Source: Euphorbia lathyris (taxonomy: Eukaryota; Streptophyta; Magnoliopsida; Malpighiales; Euphorbiaceae). From it: DNA of 64,000 nucleotides. Below the pieces are notes generated by a model. The model searched no databases. It was not told the DNA's origin and was given only the letters and a program-made list of their open reading frames with translations. Both the position numbers and the translations under genes were made by a program. The DNA is taken from NCBI RefSeq assembly GCF_963576675.1, contig NC_088916.1, positions 26,945,501 to 27,009,500 on the forward strand. Reading direction: 5' to 3'. This document shows positions 20,966 to 32,102 of the stretch, piece by piece; position 1 is the first letter of the stretch, and every line of letters begins with the position of its first letter.

Positions 20966-23900
20966 TCAAGGACCACTGACCATCCTAACCAGTTTCAAGC
21001 AATGTTCAAATTTATTACTTGAAACAGATTTGGTCAGCATGTCGGCTGGGTTATCCTCAGTTCCCACTTTCACCACCTGAACAGTACCAGTGCTAATCAC
21101 ATCCCTGACGAAATGCATTCTCACATCTATGTGTTTGGATTGCTCGTGAAAAACTTGATGTTTTGACAGATGTATAGCTCCTTGGCTATCACAGTAAATC
21201 TTCAAACCATCAATCTATGTCACTCCAAGTTCCGTTAAGACTCCTCTCAGCCACATAGCTTCTTTTACTGCCTCTGTAACAGCAATAAACTCAGCTTCGA
21301 TTGTTGACAAAGTCACAACTGACTGTAGACTTGCCCTCCAACTTATTGCAGTTCCAAACACAGTGAATATGTACCCGGTTTGGGATTTTCTGGTGTCAAT
21401 GCTACCAGCATAATCAGAATCAACAAAACCTGCTACATCATCCACTAGGGCTTCAGCTCCACCATAACTCAAACCTTTACTCAGTGAGCCTTTGACATAC
21501 CTCAGGACCCACTTCACCGCTGACCAATGAGCTCTTCCTGGATTTGCTATGAACCTGCTGATGAGACTCACAGCATGAGCCAAATCTGGACGTGTACAGA
21601 CCATCACATACATTAGACAGCCTACAACACTCGAATATGGCACCCTCTCCATGTCTTCCTTTTCCTCATCAGTTTGAGGACTTTGCTTACTGCTCAGCTT
21701 GAAGTGACTTGCAAGTGGAGTGAGAACGGCCTTTGAATTCGTCATACCAAAATATTCTAACACCTTGCTCAGATAAACTGACTGACTTAGGAATAGCTTC
21801 TTTCTTCCTCTGTCTCGAGAAATTTGCATCCCTAAAATTTTCCGTGCTGACCCGAGATCCTTCATCTCAAACCGTGTGTTTAGTTGTGCCTTTAACTGAT
21901 TTATGGCTGCTTTGTTTTGACAAGCTATAAGCATGTCATCAACATATAACAAGAGATAAATCTTAGAGCCATCACTAAGGTCTCTACTATACACACACCA
22001 GTCATAACTAGACCTATGAAAGTCCTGACTTATCATAAACTCATCGAACTTCATGTACCACTGTCTAGGGGACTGTTTCAGACCATATAGAGACTTCTTA
22101 AGCAAACATACCCACTGGTCTTTATCTCCTATTTCAAAACCCTCTGGTTGTTGCATATATATGACCTCATCCAGGTTTCCATGAAGAAAAGCTGTTTTGA
22201 CATCTAACTGTTCTAATTCTAGATCAAAACGAGCTACAAGAGAGAGAATAATCCTGATAGACCTATGTTTAACAACCGGTGAATAGATTTCATTAAAGTC
22301 TATACCTTCCTGCTGAGTAAACCCTTTGGCCACCAACCTAGCTTTAAACCTAGGTTCCTCTACACCAGGTATCCCTTCCTTTCTTTTAAACACCCACCTT
22401 GAACCGACCAACTTCTTATCAAAAGGTTTATCTACCAAAATCCAAGTTTCATTTTTATCAAGGGATTTTATCTCATCCTTCATAGCGTTAAGCCACTGTT
22501 CCTTGTCAACCGAATTCACAGCTTCCCTATAGGTTACAGGTTCAGACTCTTGTACTTCCTTAGCAACACTAAATGCATAAGCTACAAGGTCCTCAAAACC
22601 ATATCTAACCGGGGCCCTAGGGACTCTTCTTTCACGGTCTCTAACAAGTCTATAGCTTTGACTGGACTCAGTATCATTACCATCATGACTTCTTGCTCGG
22701 TTTTACGGGTGTTTTCACTATTTTCTTCAAGCTCCACCTCATTCTTAACACTCTCAAGGTTTTGAATGGACTTAGGACTACTCGGTTCTAACTGAGTTTT
22801 TTCTTGGTTTTTTCGATAAGGAAAATCCATCTCATTGAACACAACATTTCTGCTGACTATGGATTTCTTATAACCAGATTCTAGGCACCACAACTTATAG
22901 CCCTTGACTCCTATAGGGTAGCCTATAAAAACACATCTTAGAGCCCGAGGTTCTAATTTTCCCTGTCTAACGTGTGCAAAAGCTGAACAACCAAACACTC
23001 TAAGTTTTTCATAATCCTCTGGGTAATCAGACCACATTTGCATAGGTGTTTTAAAACCTATAGCAGATGATGGGCACCTATTGATTAGGTAACACGCAGT
23101 TTGCACTGCTTCAGCCCAGAAAGACTTAGGGAGACTGGATTGGATTAACATGCACCTAACTCTTTCTAGGATAGTCCTATTATACCTCTCTGCTAGGCCA
23201 TTCTGCTGTGGAGTTCCAGGAACGGTATGATGTTTAGTTATACCTGACTTCTTGCACAAAGTGATGAAATCTTTGTCAAGAAACTCCAAACCATTGTCGG
23301 TTCTCAACCTTTTGATTTTCTTTCCTGTTTGGTTTTCCACTAACACTTTCCAATCCTTGAACGTTTGCAAAGCCTCATTCTTATGAGCTAGAATATAAAC
23401 CCATACTCTTCTAGAGTAATCATCAATAAGAGTCATAAAATAGGTCCTCCCACCATGAGACTTAGTTCTTGTTGGCCCCCATAGGTCAGAGTGAATGTAC
23501 TCAAGAATGTCCTGGGTTCTATGTATTGCTGACTTAGGAAACTTGACTTTACTAGACTTCCCTAAGACACAGTTCTCACAGAAATCTATCTTTCCTATGT
23601 GATCTTTACCAAGACAACCCTGCTTCCTCAGTTCATGTAAACCAACTTCACTCACGTGACCTAGTCTAAGGTGCCAAAGATTGGTTCTATCAGTTTTAGA
23701 CTCGGTGAGATTTGCGGTAGAGACTAACACAGTACTACCTAGGAGTGTGTATAGGCCATTACTCATGGTACCTTTCATAACAACTAAAGGTCCTCTAGAT
23801 ATCCTTATGATACCCCCTTCGGCTCTATAATTGTATCCTTGTTTATCAAGCGTACCCAAAGAAATTAAATTTCTTTTCAGTTCTGGCACATACCTCACAC

Positions 23901-24927
23901 CGGTCATAATCCTTTCTTGACCATCGAACATCTTCAGCCTAATGGAGCCTTGACCCAGTACCTTGCACAACTTGTTGTTGCCTAGAAGAACCCTCCCACC
24001 TTCCTCTTGAAAGTCTTCGAACCACGTCCTGTTGGGAGTCATATGGAACGTACATCCGCTGTTCAAGATCCAGTCAGTGTTTGGATCTTTATCAGTGACA
24101 GCAAGGACCTCAGCGCTCTCATAACCTTCTTCTACCACAGCGGCTTCGCCTTGATCTTTAGGCTGACCTAGACTCTTGTTCCTCTCAGGACAGTTTTTCC
24201 TGAAATGTCCTTCCTTATGGCAGTGAAAACACTTGTAGACCTTGCCTTCTTTATTGCTTGAGGATGTAGTTTTGGACTTTTTCCCGTTCTTGTTCTTTGG
24301 CTTGTGAGAGTCCTTTTTCTCAGACCTTCCACGAACAAACAATCCTTCTGCAGCTTCAGTGTTGGTGTTGGCCTCAATCTGTTTTGAGTTTAGCACCATC
24401 AGAACTTCTTCCAGACTTAGTGTTTCTCTAGCGTACTTCATGGTTTCAACAAAATGACTGAAAGACTGGGGTAAAGAATTCAAGATCATTATGGCCTGAT
24501 CTTCATCTTCAATCTTTACCTCTATGTTCTCTAGGTCAATTATGATCTTTGAGAAATCATCAAGATATTCTTCTACTGGCTTGTCCTCGTTCATCTTGAA
24601 GCCGAAAAGCTTTCCCTTAAGATAAACCCGATTGGTGAGTGTCTTCGTCATGTACAACTGTTCAAGCTTGAGCCAAACCCCAGCAGCTGAGGTTTCCTTC
24701 GAAACTTCTCTTAGCACTTTATCGCCAAGATACAGGACGATCGTACTGTAAGCCAATTCAAGAAGATCTTCTTTCTCCTCCTTCGTCATTGTCGCCGGAA
24801 ATTCCTTCTCGCCCTTCAGAGCCTTCGCAACCTTCATTTGAACCAAGATTGCCTTCATCCTCTGTCTCCATAGAGCAAAATCTCCCTTACCATTGAAATG
24901 CTCGATCTCGATCTTTGTAAAACCCAT
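20966..24927 (-). pseudogene. Copia gag-pol polyprotein, Tork lineage, disabled
   Basis: The likely ATG at 24927 begins MGFTKIEIEHFNG. The order is gag (UBN2-type), zinc knuckle CFHCHKEGHFRKNC, protease, integrase, RT and RNase H. The protease site reads NSGCTFHMT where DSG is expected. The integrase has GAG-pre-integrase HLRLGHVSE and the triad Asp in HSDLWGP, Asp in RTDNGLEF, Glu in LAERYN. RT has the YVDDM catalytic motif and KARLVAKGFTQ. RNase H has DSDYAGS, TIEAEF and YCDSQGAIHLSK. A frameshift near 22600 separates integrase from RT. An in-frame TAG at about 21212-21214 cuts RNase H. The lineage call rests on motif style and is by eye. Confidence 0.88.
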
Positions 24928-24944
24928 TGCTCTGTTCTTGATTA

Positions 24945-24956
24945 GCTCTGATACCA
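24945..24956 (-). promoter_or_regulatory. Primer binding site, initiator tRNA-Met
   Basis: On the minus strand TGGTATCAGAGC starts 2 nt after the 5' LTR. This is the standard copia primer site. Confidence 0.9.
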
Positions 24957-24958
24957 AT

Positions 24959-25524
24959 TGTTGAACTACGCTTCGAACGATCAATCAACCACACAGAGAA
25001 ACAAAGTACACAAAGATCACAGATTGGATCTTGAAACAACAATCAAAAGAATACACATAGAATTTACCCTGGTTCGGCTTAACTGCCTACATCCAGCAAC
25101 TTCACTAATCAATGGAGATTACAACAAGATTGAAACAGTTTCTCCTTTTCCAGAAACTCTCGTGTTTTCCCAATCCCCAATTCAGATTATCACAGTGTAC
25201 ACTTATGACTTAGTCTAAGAATCTCTCGTATGAAACTACTTCCCAACACAGACCTTTTATAGCCTTTACAAAGTTGTGAAAATACCCAAAATATCCTTAC
25301 TCAAAATGTACTAACTCAGCAAGACCTACTGACCAGTGGTAACACAGCAAGACCATGTTGACCTGTATTATCACCTCAGTACCATGCTGACCACAGCCAT
25401 GCTGACTTGATAACTCAGCATTCCGACTTCTTGATTTTACTCTTGCTGACGGGTTGACTTACAATTATGCTGACTTGTTGACTCAGCATCATCATCAGCA
25501 AGTGATAGAAAACAACGACTTACA
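24959..25524 (-). repeat. 5' LTR of copia element
   Basis: The 566-bp LTR is nearly identical to 20296-20914 apart from the duplication in that copy. The TATA box is at 25254-25261. Confidence 0.92.
25254..25261 (-). promoter_or_regulatory. TATA box in copia 5' LTR
   Basis: TATAAAAG on the minus strand, the core promoter candidate of the element. Confidence 0.55.
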
Positions 25525-25529
25525 AAAGG

Positions 25530-25613
25530 CATGTGGGCAAGAATGAAATCCCGAATGACATTTACTGTTCGACGGTTGCCCTACCCTTGACAGTTCCAGC
25601 TTAGAAGACTCAT
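25530..25613 (-). pseudogene. LINE ORF2 start, endonuclease N-terminus
   Basis: The ATG at 25613 begins MSLLSWNCQG, the classic plant LINE endonuclease start (Asn in the metal-binding WNCQG motif). An in-frame TAG follows directly after CQG. The reading frame resumes at 20290 beyond the copia element. Confidence 0.78.
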
Positions 25614-25708
25614 AATCTTTGATGGACCTAGAAACCAGGTCTCGCCTCCTTCCCGTTTTTCAGTTGATCGGGGCAAGTTGTTTCACATTCCATAAGCTCA
25701 TTTGACAT

Positions 25709-26672
25709 TCATGGACGTTTCGGACCCACTGTAAGTATATCATCCCGTACTTTAGTTGGCTGTATTAATGCTCGTGCAACTATAGAGATGTTTGACTTCT
25801 CAAACTCTTTCATTCTGTTTACTCCCATATCAGTACTAGCCGAAGCAACTATAGCTTTATCAAATTTGATATTATCAGCCTCATCAGGCGAATCACGAAG
25901 GCACTCTTTTCCCCTCCGAATTCCAACTTTTCGAATTAATGCCCTATGCCACCTTCCAAATTTGCTTTCAGTAGATGTTGTGCCACTATCAAATAAAGTC
26001 GGACAAAACTTGTCTGCGTGGCCTATAACTCCATAGAAAAACAAAACTGAGGGAGACATTCATAACGAACATTCACCCACAGCCATTCACCACCACTTCG
26101 CTTAATTTTTTTTGTCCCATTTTCAATGCTTTCCGAACATCAAAAGTGATCTTGATGCATAGATAACTCCTTCGGAGACTAGTAAAATTCTTGGGGTCTA
26201 ATTCTATAAACCTCCCTAGGTGATTGCCAATTGCCTTGCAAACAGCTTCGGTCTGGAAACCAATAGGTAAATCCGATAGTTATACCCATATGATGAGGTC
26301 TGTCAGAGTTGGGTGGAGAGGTTGCTCTGAAACTTCAAGTTGTTTTACGATCAAGAGATTTTGGTTGAACGTCCAGGGACCATCATTAAGGACTCTTTGC
26401 ATATCAAGCTTATGGTAGAATTGGAACAGATACCTGCCATCCATATCTGTCTCAGTGACAGTGACCCCCTTGACCGGCTATCAGATTGCAGCTAGGGTTG
26501 TTTTCATTGATTCAAAATGTGTTGCCTTTACAGCAAGAAATTGCCCGATGATAAAATAGGTAAGCCATTGACTGTTTGTCTGAAACATCTCATCATTTAA
26601 TTTCAGGCCATCTTTTTCACTATTGAGACACAGCCGGGCATAATCATCAGCTAATCCTTTATTCTTTTCCAT
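25709..26672 (-). pseudogene. LINE ORF1 (DUF4283/zinc-knuckle type), broken
   Basis: ORF1 of plant L1 elements is an RNA-binding protein. The ATG at 26672 begins MEKNKGLADDYARL. After about 63 codons two adjacent stops occur. The frame then continues through a segment like the DUF4283 domain (DGRYLFQFYHKLDMQRVLNDGP, GPWTFN, VCKAIGNHLG), with further stops and a frameshift. A knuckle-like residue pattern ending in GHADKFCP is at about 26000-26040. Confidence 0.68.
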
Positions 26673-26689
26673 AATCGACAGCGATTTGT

Positions 26690-27050
26690 ATTTTATATAT
26701 AGGTCTTGGTTGATTTTGGTTTACAATTAGGGGTAATATGGGAGATTAAGGGTGCACAACATGCGGCTATCAGGATGAGGATGGTTGTGGCTGGTCATAT
26801 GCGACATCGTTTTGTATGCGACATATAGGTTTTGATTGATTTTGTTTGCGATTAGGGATAATATGAGAGATTAAGGGTGCAGCAGAAGGCGACTATCAGG
26901 ATGAGGATGGTTGTGGCTGGTTGTATTCGGCGGAGGGTGGTGGTTCAACGGTGGCTAGTGATTTAACGAAGGCTTAGATACGATGAATTAGGGTTAAACG
27001 TCTCATAAGAGAAGACCTAAACACTCCAATAGGAGAGACAAACTAATTGA
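26690..27050 (-). repeat. LINE 5' UTR with tandem duplication
   Basis: Two units with a 126-bp period start at 26698 and 26824. They share TATAGGT, GGAGATTAAGGGTGCA-like text and ATCAGGATGAGGATGGTTG. They lie upstream of ORF1 on the minus strand, where LINE promoters sit. The outer end near 27050 is approximate. Confidence 0.6.
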
Positions 27051-27410
27051 GGTATATATTAATTTGCTTACTTTAATTTATTTTGATTACTCACTTCTCT
27101 TTGATTGACTTTTCGTACAAATAAATAAATACAACTAAGATATTTTGACAAACATTTAACAAATTATAGAAAATTTAACAAATTAACGAAAAAATTATAT
27201 AAAAAAAACAAATGAACGAAAATTAATTTCTTAAAAAAATATAGATTCCAATGGAAACCAGTAGTGATTATTTAATTCTGAAAATACTAATACTAATTGA
27301 TAGCAAGTAAATGTAATTTTATCATGTGACACCATAAAAGTTCGAATTTACTCTCAAAAGATAGAATATGTATGATCTTCTCAGTTAAAATAGAACAAAA
27401 TGATTGTGTA
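27051..27410. other. AT-rich non-coding stretch
   Basis: Very A/T-rich flank between the LINE 5' end and a decayed LTR. I see no coding sequence or clear repeat. Confidence 0.6.
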
Positions 27411-27836
27411 CTAGACGTTTGACTCGGGAAGTCTCGTTAGACCTAGTCAAGGATCAAGTCATTGCCATAATTACACCTGATCTTGAGAATCACGGGCCAA
27501 GTGGCCTTGAGAGATATCAGGCTCCAATATCTGGGCACACTCCCTTCTATCAACAGAAGACATGTGGCTCACCCCGCCCCACAATCTGTAACCGTCTTTT
27601 ATAGCTCAACATTAGTATAAATAAAGTAAGCTCAACTCGAGGTAACCAAATTCCTTCATCTCCATTAAGCTTACATTTACAGCTTTGTTTACTGATTATG
27701 ATTATCCTCATTCTTTTCCATAAACTGACTTAGGCATCTGAATGGATTCGTCGTAAATGGCCCCCCTTTTGACCTTACTTCTGTGCAGATATAGGTTGAC
27801 ACGTGGACTCTCAGATTCAACCACATCAAATTGGTG
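27411..27836 (+). repeat. Degenerate gypsy (Tat-like) LTR
   Basis: It has the text style of plant Tat-group LTR 3' ends: a GGGCCAAGTGGCC palindrome, TATA box TATAAATA at 27616, CTCAACTCGAGGTAACC, ACTGACTTAGGCATCTGAATGG, and CTGTGCAG before ACACGTGGACTC. The putative end is CCACATCA, followed by a PBS-like AATTGGTGCG. No partner LTR is in the window, so the boundaries are approximate. Confidence 0.4.
27616..27623 (+). promoter_or_regulatory. TATA box in degenerate LTR
   Basis: TATAAATA lies about 210 bp before the presumed LTR end. Confidence 0.4.
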
Positions 27837-28244
27837 CGTTGAGCGTGGACTGATACAACGATGGCTCATTTAAGCATTTCTATTGAAATTCCTTTCACTA
27901 CTGCGCTCCCTACAACGGAGATCTAGAGAAAAATCAAAGAAGATGCACGCTGAATCTGTCGGGTCAATGATGACCTAATCCTAAAAATGATGGAATAATG
28001 TGAGGTCTTAGAGCCCTAACAACAAAGGCTCTTGGGCGCAATCTCATGACGTTTGGCAGAAGACCTCGATTATGTCCAAGAGGTTGTCAATATCATGAGA
28101 CATGAACATGTCATCCAAATTGCAGAAGTAAAAGAAAATTTTTTGATAATAAAAGAAACATTCAGGTATGTGAATAAACCTGAAAATACCAATTGCTTGA
28201 CCAGACACCACACTGTATGAAGTTGTTACCATCGGCAAGATGGA
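27837..28244 (+). other. Non-coding remnant after degenerate LTR
   Basis: This is probably a decayed 5' leader or gag remnant of the same element, but no domain can be read. Short ORFs here match nothing I recognise. Confidence 0.35.
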
Positions 28245-29165
28245 TGTAGCACCCATTTCAAATTTCCTTTTATTTAATTAATATCAGCCTCTTATACGTA
28301 ACTAAAAACTCGCTAAAATGAACAGATGTCATAAACATATCGATAAATTAATTTTTCCAAGCTTTACATCTCAAAACCTAACAATAAGTCTATATTTTAA
28401 CTATAGACTGCAACGTAGTTTAACATACTGACCATCCTGACAATTGAACCGCTAATCAATATTAATACCTTTGGCCTGAAAAGAAAACTGAGAGAGAGTG
28501 GGGTGAGCTTGTGGGATCAGTAAGATAGCTAATTATATACATAACACAATCACACGGGTATATAATTAATAGGTGACCAAACATTAAACACGACTTTGAA
28601 AATATTTAGCTTTTATTTAATTAAGGGCCCTACTTGCTAATGAGAGATATACTCAATGGTTTGCCGGCCAATTCAAAACTATCACAATCTCAATCTCAAT
28701 ATCATCACAATATATCACAGTAAACAGCACAGAATACCACTCCCCATCAGGTAACCCCGCACAACCCCAGTGCGTAGAAAAACAGCATAGAGTACCCTTG
28801 TATCCCGAGGTACTCCGGCACTAATCTCAAGGACAAGTGCCTAGCAAATTAATCTCAGTTCATCCATATACATAGAACCACAACTCAACCATTGAGCATA
28901 ACTCCACCTAAGCAAGCCATTGTTTTACATCTAATATTATTTCTTTACTTTGTATATCATACTTTCGTATTCTTCAAACATCCTTCATCTCCTCATATTA
29001 AAAATCATTCGTTAAACTCAAACGCAATATAACCATCAAATCAATCAATACACGTAACATATTTGACACTGATAATAACCACAGAATTTCATGTTGACCA
29101 TTAATATAAATAAATGATCAATTTCATCACTATTTCATATTCACAAGTCCAATGCATCAATCACA
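28245..29165 (-). repeat. Chromovirus-like LTR remnant
   Basis: Read on the minus strand, the text has the style of a Tekay/Del chromovirus LTR: GCTAGGCACTTGTCC, the block around GAGTACC..GGGATACAAGGG, CACAAGCTCACCCCACTC before TTTTCAGG, and an end GGGTGCTACA (TGTAGCACCC at 28245 on +). It is cut on the right by the LINE. No partner copy is visible, so this is a stylistic call. Confidence 0.35.
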
Positions 29166-29168
29166 TAG

Positions 29169-30961
29169 TTTGAGCTGCAACAGTGGAGTTCGAATCTGGA
29201 CAGCAATTTTAAGGCGTCCATCGCGGAAGCACGAAGACAGATGAAAACCTATAGGAACAGTGCTGATGTATTTAGCGCCAATCAATTTCAAAAGGCTTTG
29301 GAACTTTATGTTAAATTACTACAGCAGCAAGACACATTCTGGCGACAAAGAGCCAAGCTTTTTTACCTGAAAGACGGGGACAGCAACACTCGATATTTTC
29401 ATGAGCATGCCTCAGCCAGGAAGAAATTTAACAGTTTCAAGGAGCTTAGGAATTCACGAGGGGACTGGTGTGACTGGGAAACAGGTCTCGAGGACATCCT
29501 TGTGAACTATTTTACAGACATATTCACTAGCCAAGGCAACGACGACAACGATATCCTATCAACAGTGAGAAGCAGATTTCAACAGGAGCATAACGATATT
29601 CTTATGCAGCCTTTTCAGAAGGAAGATGTTAAAGAAGCCTGTTTCTCAATGCATCCGGACAAAAGTCCGAGACCAGACGGGCTAAATCCGGCTTTTTACC
29701 AGAGGTTTTGGGATATCATTGGAGATGACATCAGTTGTGCCTGCCTACATATTTTGCACTCAAATTCACTACCACCGGAACTTAACGAGACGTTAATCGT
29801 GCTGATCCCAAAAAAACCAAATATTGAGCTAGTGACAGATACCTGCCCTATTGCACTCTGCAACGTCCTATTCAAAATAGTCTCCAAGATGCTAGCCTCT
29901 AGACTTAAACAGGTTCTCCCATCGGTTATCTCTAATCACCAGAGTGCTTTTCTGACAGGAAGACTCATAACGGACAACATCCTGGTGGCTTATGAAGCCA
30001 TTCATAAATTGCGTAGTATGAGACAAGGCTCTAGGGGAATTGGGGCTCTGAAACTGGACATGAGCAAGGCATATGATCGCGTTGAGTGGGGATTTCTCAG
30101 GAATATGTTATCAGTTCTAAACATGCATCCTACTTGGATAAAATGGCTCATGATGTGTGTAACAACAGTCACCTATCGAATTTCACATGACGGCAAGGAA
30201 CTGGGGCCAATTATCCCAACCAGAGGTTTAAGACAAGGGGATCCCCTGTCTCCATTCTTATTTCTCATCTGTGCAGAAGGTCTCTCATCGGCAATAACGG
30301 CTCAGGAACTAATGGGGAACATCCATGAAATTCAAGTGGCAAGCAATGCACCCAGTATTTCCCACCTGTTCTTTTCGGATGATTATATTCTCTTTCTTTC
30401 GTGCCTCACTACAGGAGGCAACAGTGCTACAGTTTTGTCTGAAGAATTATGAGAAAGCATCCGGCCAATGTGTGAACTTCCAGAAGTAAGCCATCTAATT
30501 TAGCAAGAACACTAAGGCCAACTGTAGGGCTGAGGTGTGCCAAGAGCTTCAGGTTACAGAGGTGGATGATCTCGGTAGTTACCTAGGGGCTCCAACTTCA
30601 GTTGGTAGGAGCAAGAGCAACAGCTTCAGTTTCATTAAAGATCGTATATGGGCCAGGGTAAACAACTGGAAGGAGAAATTTCTCTCTCGTTCAGGCAAAG
30701 AGGTATTGATAAAAGTAGTCCTCCAGGCAATTCCAACCTTTGTAATGAGCATCTTCGAAATCCCAATTACCCTATGTGATGATATCCACAAATTCCTTAA
30801 TAAGTTCTGGTGGTCTTCTTCTATGGATGGGGCGGGGGCTGGGATTCACTAGAAGAGGTGGGAGGACTTATGTTGCCCAAAATCGAGGGGCGGACTTGGG
30901 TTCAGGAATTTACACTGGTTCAACCTAGCACTGCTAGCGAAACAGAGTTGGAGAATACTGT
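29169..30961 (+). pseudogene. LINE ORF2 reverse transcriptase, first part
   Basis: The frame is open from 29169 to 30452. It holds the pre-RT motif WRQRAKLFYLKDGDSNTRYFH, the RT start (ALCNVLFKIVSKMLASRL, HQSAFLTGRLITDNI), KLDMSKAYDRVEW with the first catalytic Asp, TRGLRQGDPLSPFLF, and the catalytic FSDD motif near 30374. A frameshift after FSDD and a later stop break the frame before 30535. The frame 30535-30852 continues with LGAPTSVGRSK and FWWSS, and the following segment ends at the family B insertion site in the LAKQSWRIL block. Confidence 0.85.
30957..30961 (+). repeat. Left target-site duplication of family B
   Basis: ACTGT occurs here and at 54140-54144, flanking the family B element exactly. 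Confidence 0.88.
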
Positions 30962-31919
30962 TGATGCGCCCTCACCTAACTCGAGATGAGAACTCACTAA
31001 GGGATAAGTGTACCCCGTCGTTATCAAGTAATAAATTTCTGGTTTAAGTCCAGGTTATCGTCCACAGGATTTATTTCTGCAAGTACCGAGCTACTCGATC
31101 TCGGATGTTATCTAGGCTTAGGGGGTTTTGAGTTTGTTTGTTTTAATTAATCTACTCCTAGGTTGAATTATGTTAATCCTAGCTAAGTTATCTAATTCTA
31201 ACTAAGTTATCTAATTCTAGCTAAGTTATTCTACGCCTAACTAAGTTACTCTACCCCTAATTGATCTTTCATTAATGAAACTATTCGAAGAAACATGGCA
31301 TGAACGATAATAATAAAGATAGATTATCAAGTCTATTGAATAAAAACCTAATCTGAGTCACTTGTATTCAAGGCGATTAACCCTACTTACCCTCCTGAGG
31401 TTCCTAGCGCGTGATTCCCTAAGGCCGAAACTAGGTCTAAGGCTCAGTAAATTGGCGCTTAATCAACTAAAAGGTCGTCAATCTCCTAGGCTCTGACTAG
31501 GTCAGATTCAGCTCGCAATATGTGCCTACTAGATTTTGGGGCTTTTGAATGAGTTAAACCAATTGAATAAAGCGTAGGACAGAGATTAGACAAATAATCA
31601 TAGAACAAAACAAGAGCTAAATTATTATTAAAGGCGAAGATAATTGTCACAAGATACAATAAGTCAAGTTCGGCAACTGTATCAAAGAGTACAAACATGG
31701 AAAGATAAAAGGAGATACAAAAATCCCTTTCAGGGAACCTGTTTACTCTGCAGCCGGCGACTTGATCTTAAGGACGGACCTTGATAATTCCTCGAGAAAA
31801 AGCTTTGAAGGAGCTTCAATGGAGGTTGAGGAAGATGGAGAAGATGGAGAGGAATTACAAGGGGAAAGCTAAAATAATTTACAAAAACGAAAGATATCCA
31901 ATTTACAATGGAAAAATCC

Positions 31920-31927
31920 TATTTATA
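31920..31927 (-). promoter_or_regulatory. TATA box in family B 3' LTR
   Basis: TATAAATA on the minus strand, conserved with 53432-53439 and 6522-6529. Confidence 0.55.
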
Positions 31928-32097
31928 GATGCGTCTCGGGCCTCGTTTTGACCTATTTTCGTGTCCTTGTTGGTGTAGGAAGACGTGGGGCCGAACGTGG
32001 CTTCGTGGGGGCGGAATTGGTCTTTTTGACCAATTCCCGCAGGGCTGCTCGCCGAGCAGGGAAGGCTGCTCGGCGAGCAGGGCTGCTCGCGCCGAGC

Positions 32098-32102
32098 AGC
32101 CC
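32098..32102 (+). repeat. Left target-site duplication of Athila
   Basis: AGCCC here and at 48509-48513 exactly flank the Athila element. Confidence 0.9.

Larger units (their letters stand above)
20296..25524 (-). mobile_element. Complete Tork/Tnt1-like Ty1/copia element
   Basis: The element is 5229 bp with LTRs of 619 bp (20296-20914) and 566 bp (24959-25524). The PBS for initiator tRNA-Met is at 24945-24956, the PPT at 20915-20929, and the TSD AAAGG at 20291-20295 and 25525-25529. The internal gag-pol is in the copia order (protease, integrase, RT, RNase H). It is damaged by one frameshift and one nonsense codon, and the protease active site is altered. It interrupts a LINE endonuclease. 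Confidence 0.92.
20019..27050 (-). mobile_element. L1-type LINE, 5' part, split by a copia element
   Basis: Read on the minus strand: a 5' UTR with a tandem duplication (about 27050-26690), ORF1 (26672-25709), and the start of ORF2 endonuclease (25613-25530 continuing at 20290-20019). The Tork-like copia element at 20296-25524 lies inside the endonuclease with TSD AAAGG. The rest of ORF2 is missing where the SIRE-like LTR ends. Confidence 0.75.
30962..32102 (-). repeat. Family B 3' LTR, first part
   Basis: In + orientation it begins TGATGCGCCCTC. It matches 52490-53613 until the GC-rich palindrome cluster, where Athila inserted at AGCCC. It has a TATA box at 31920-31927. Confidence 0.9.

Noticed and set aside
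28044..28256. 70-codon minus-strand ORF
   Set aside because: It overlaps decayed LTR and leader sequence and shows no recognisable domain.
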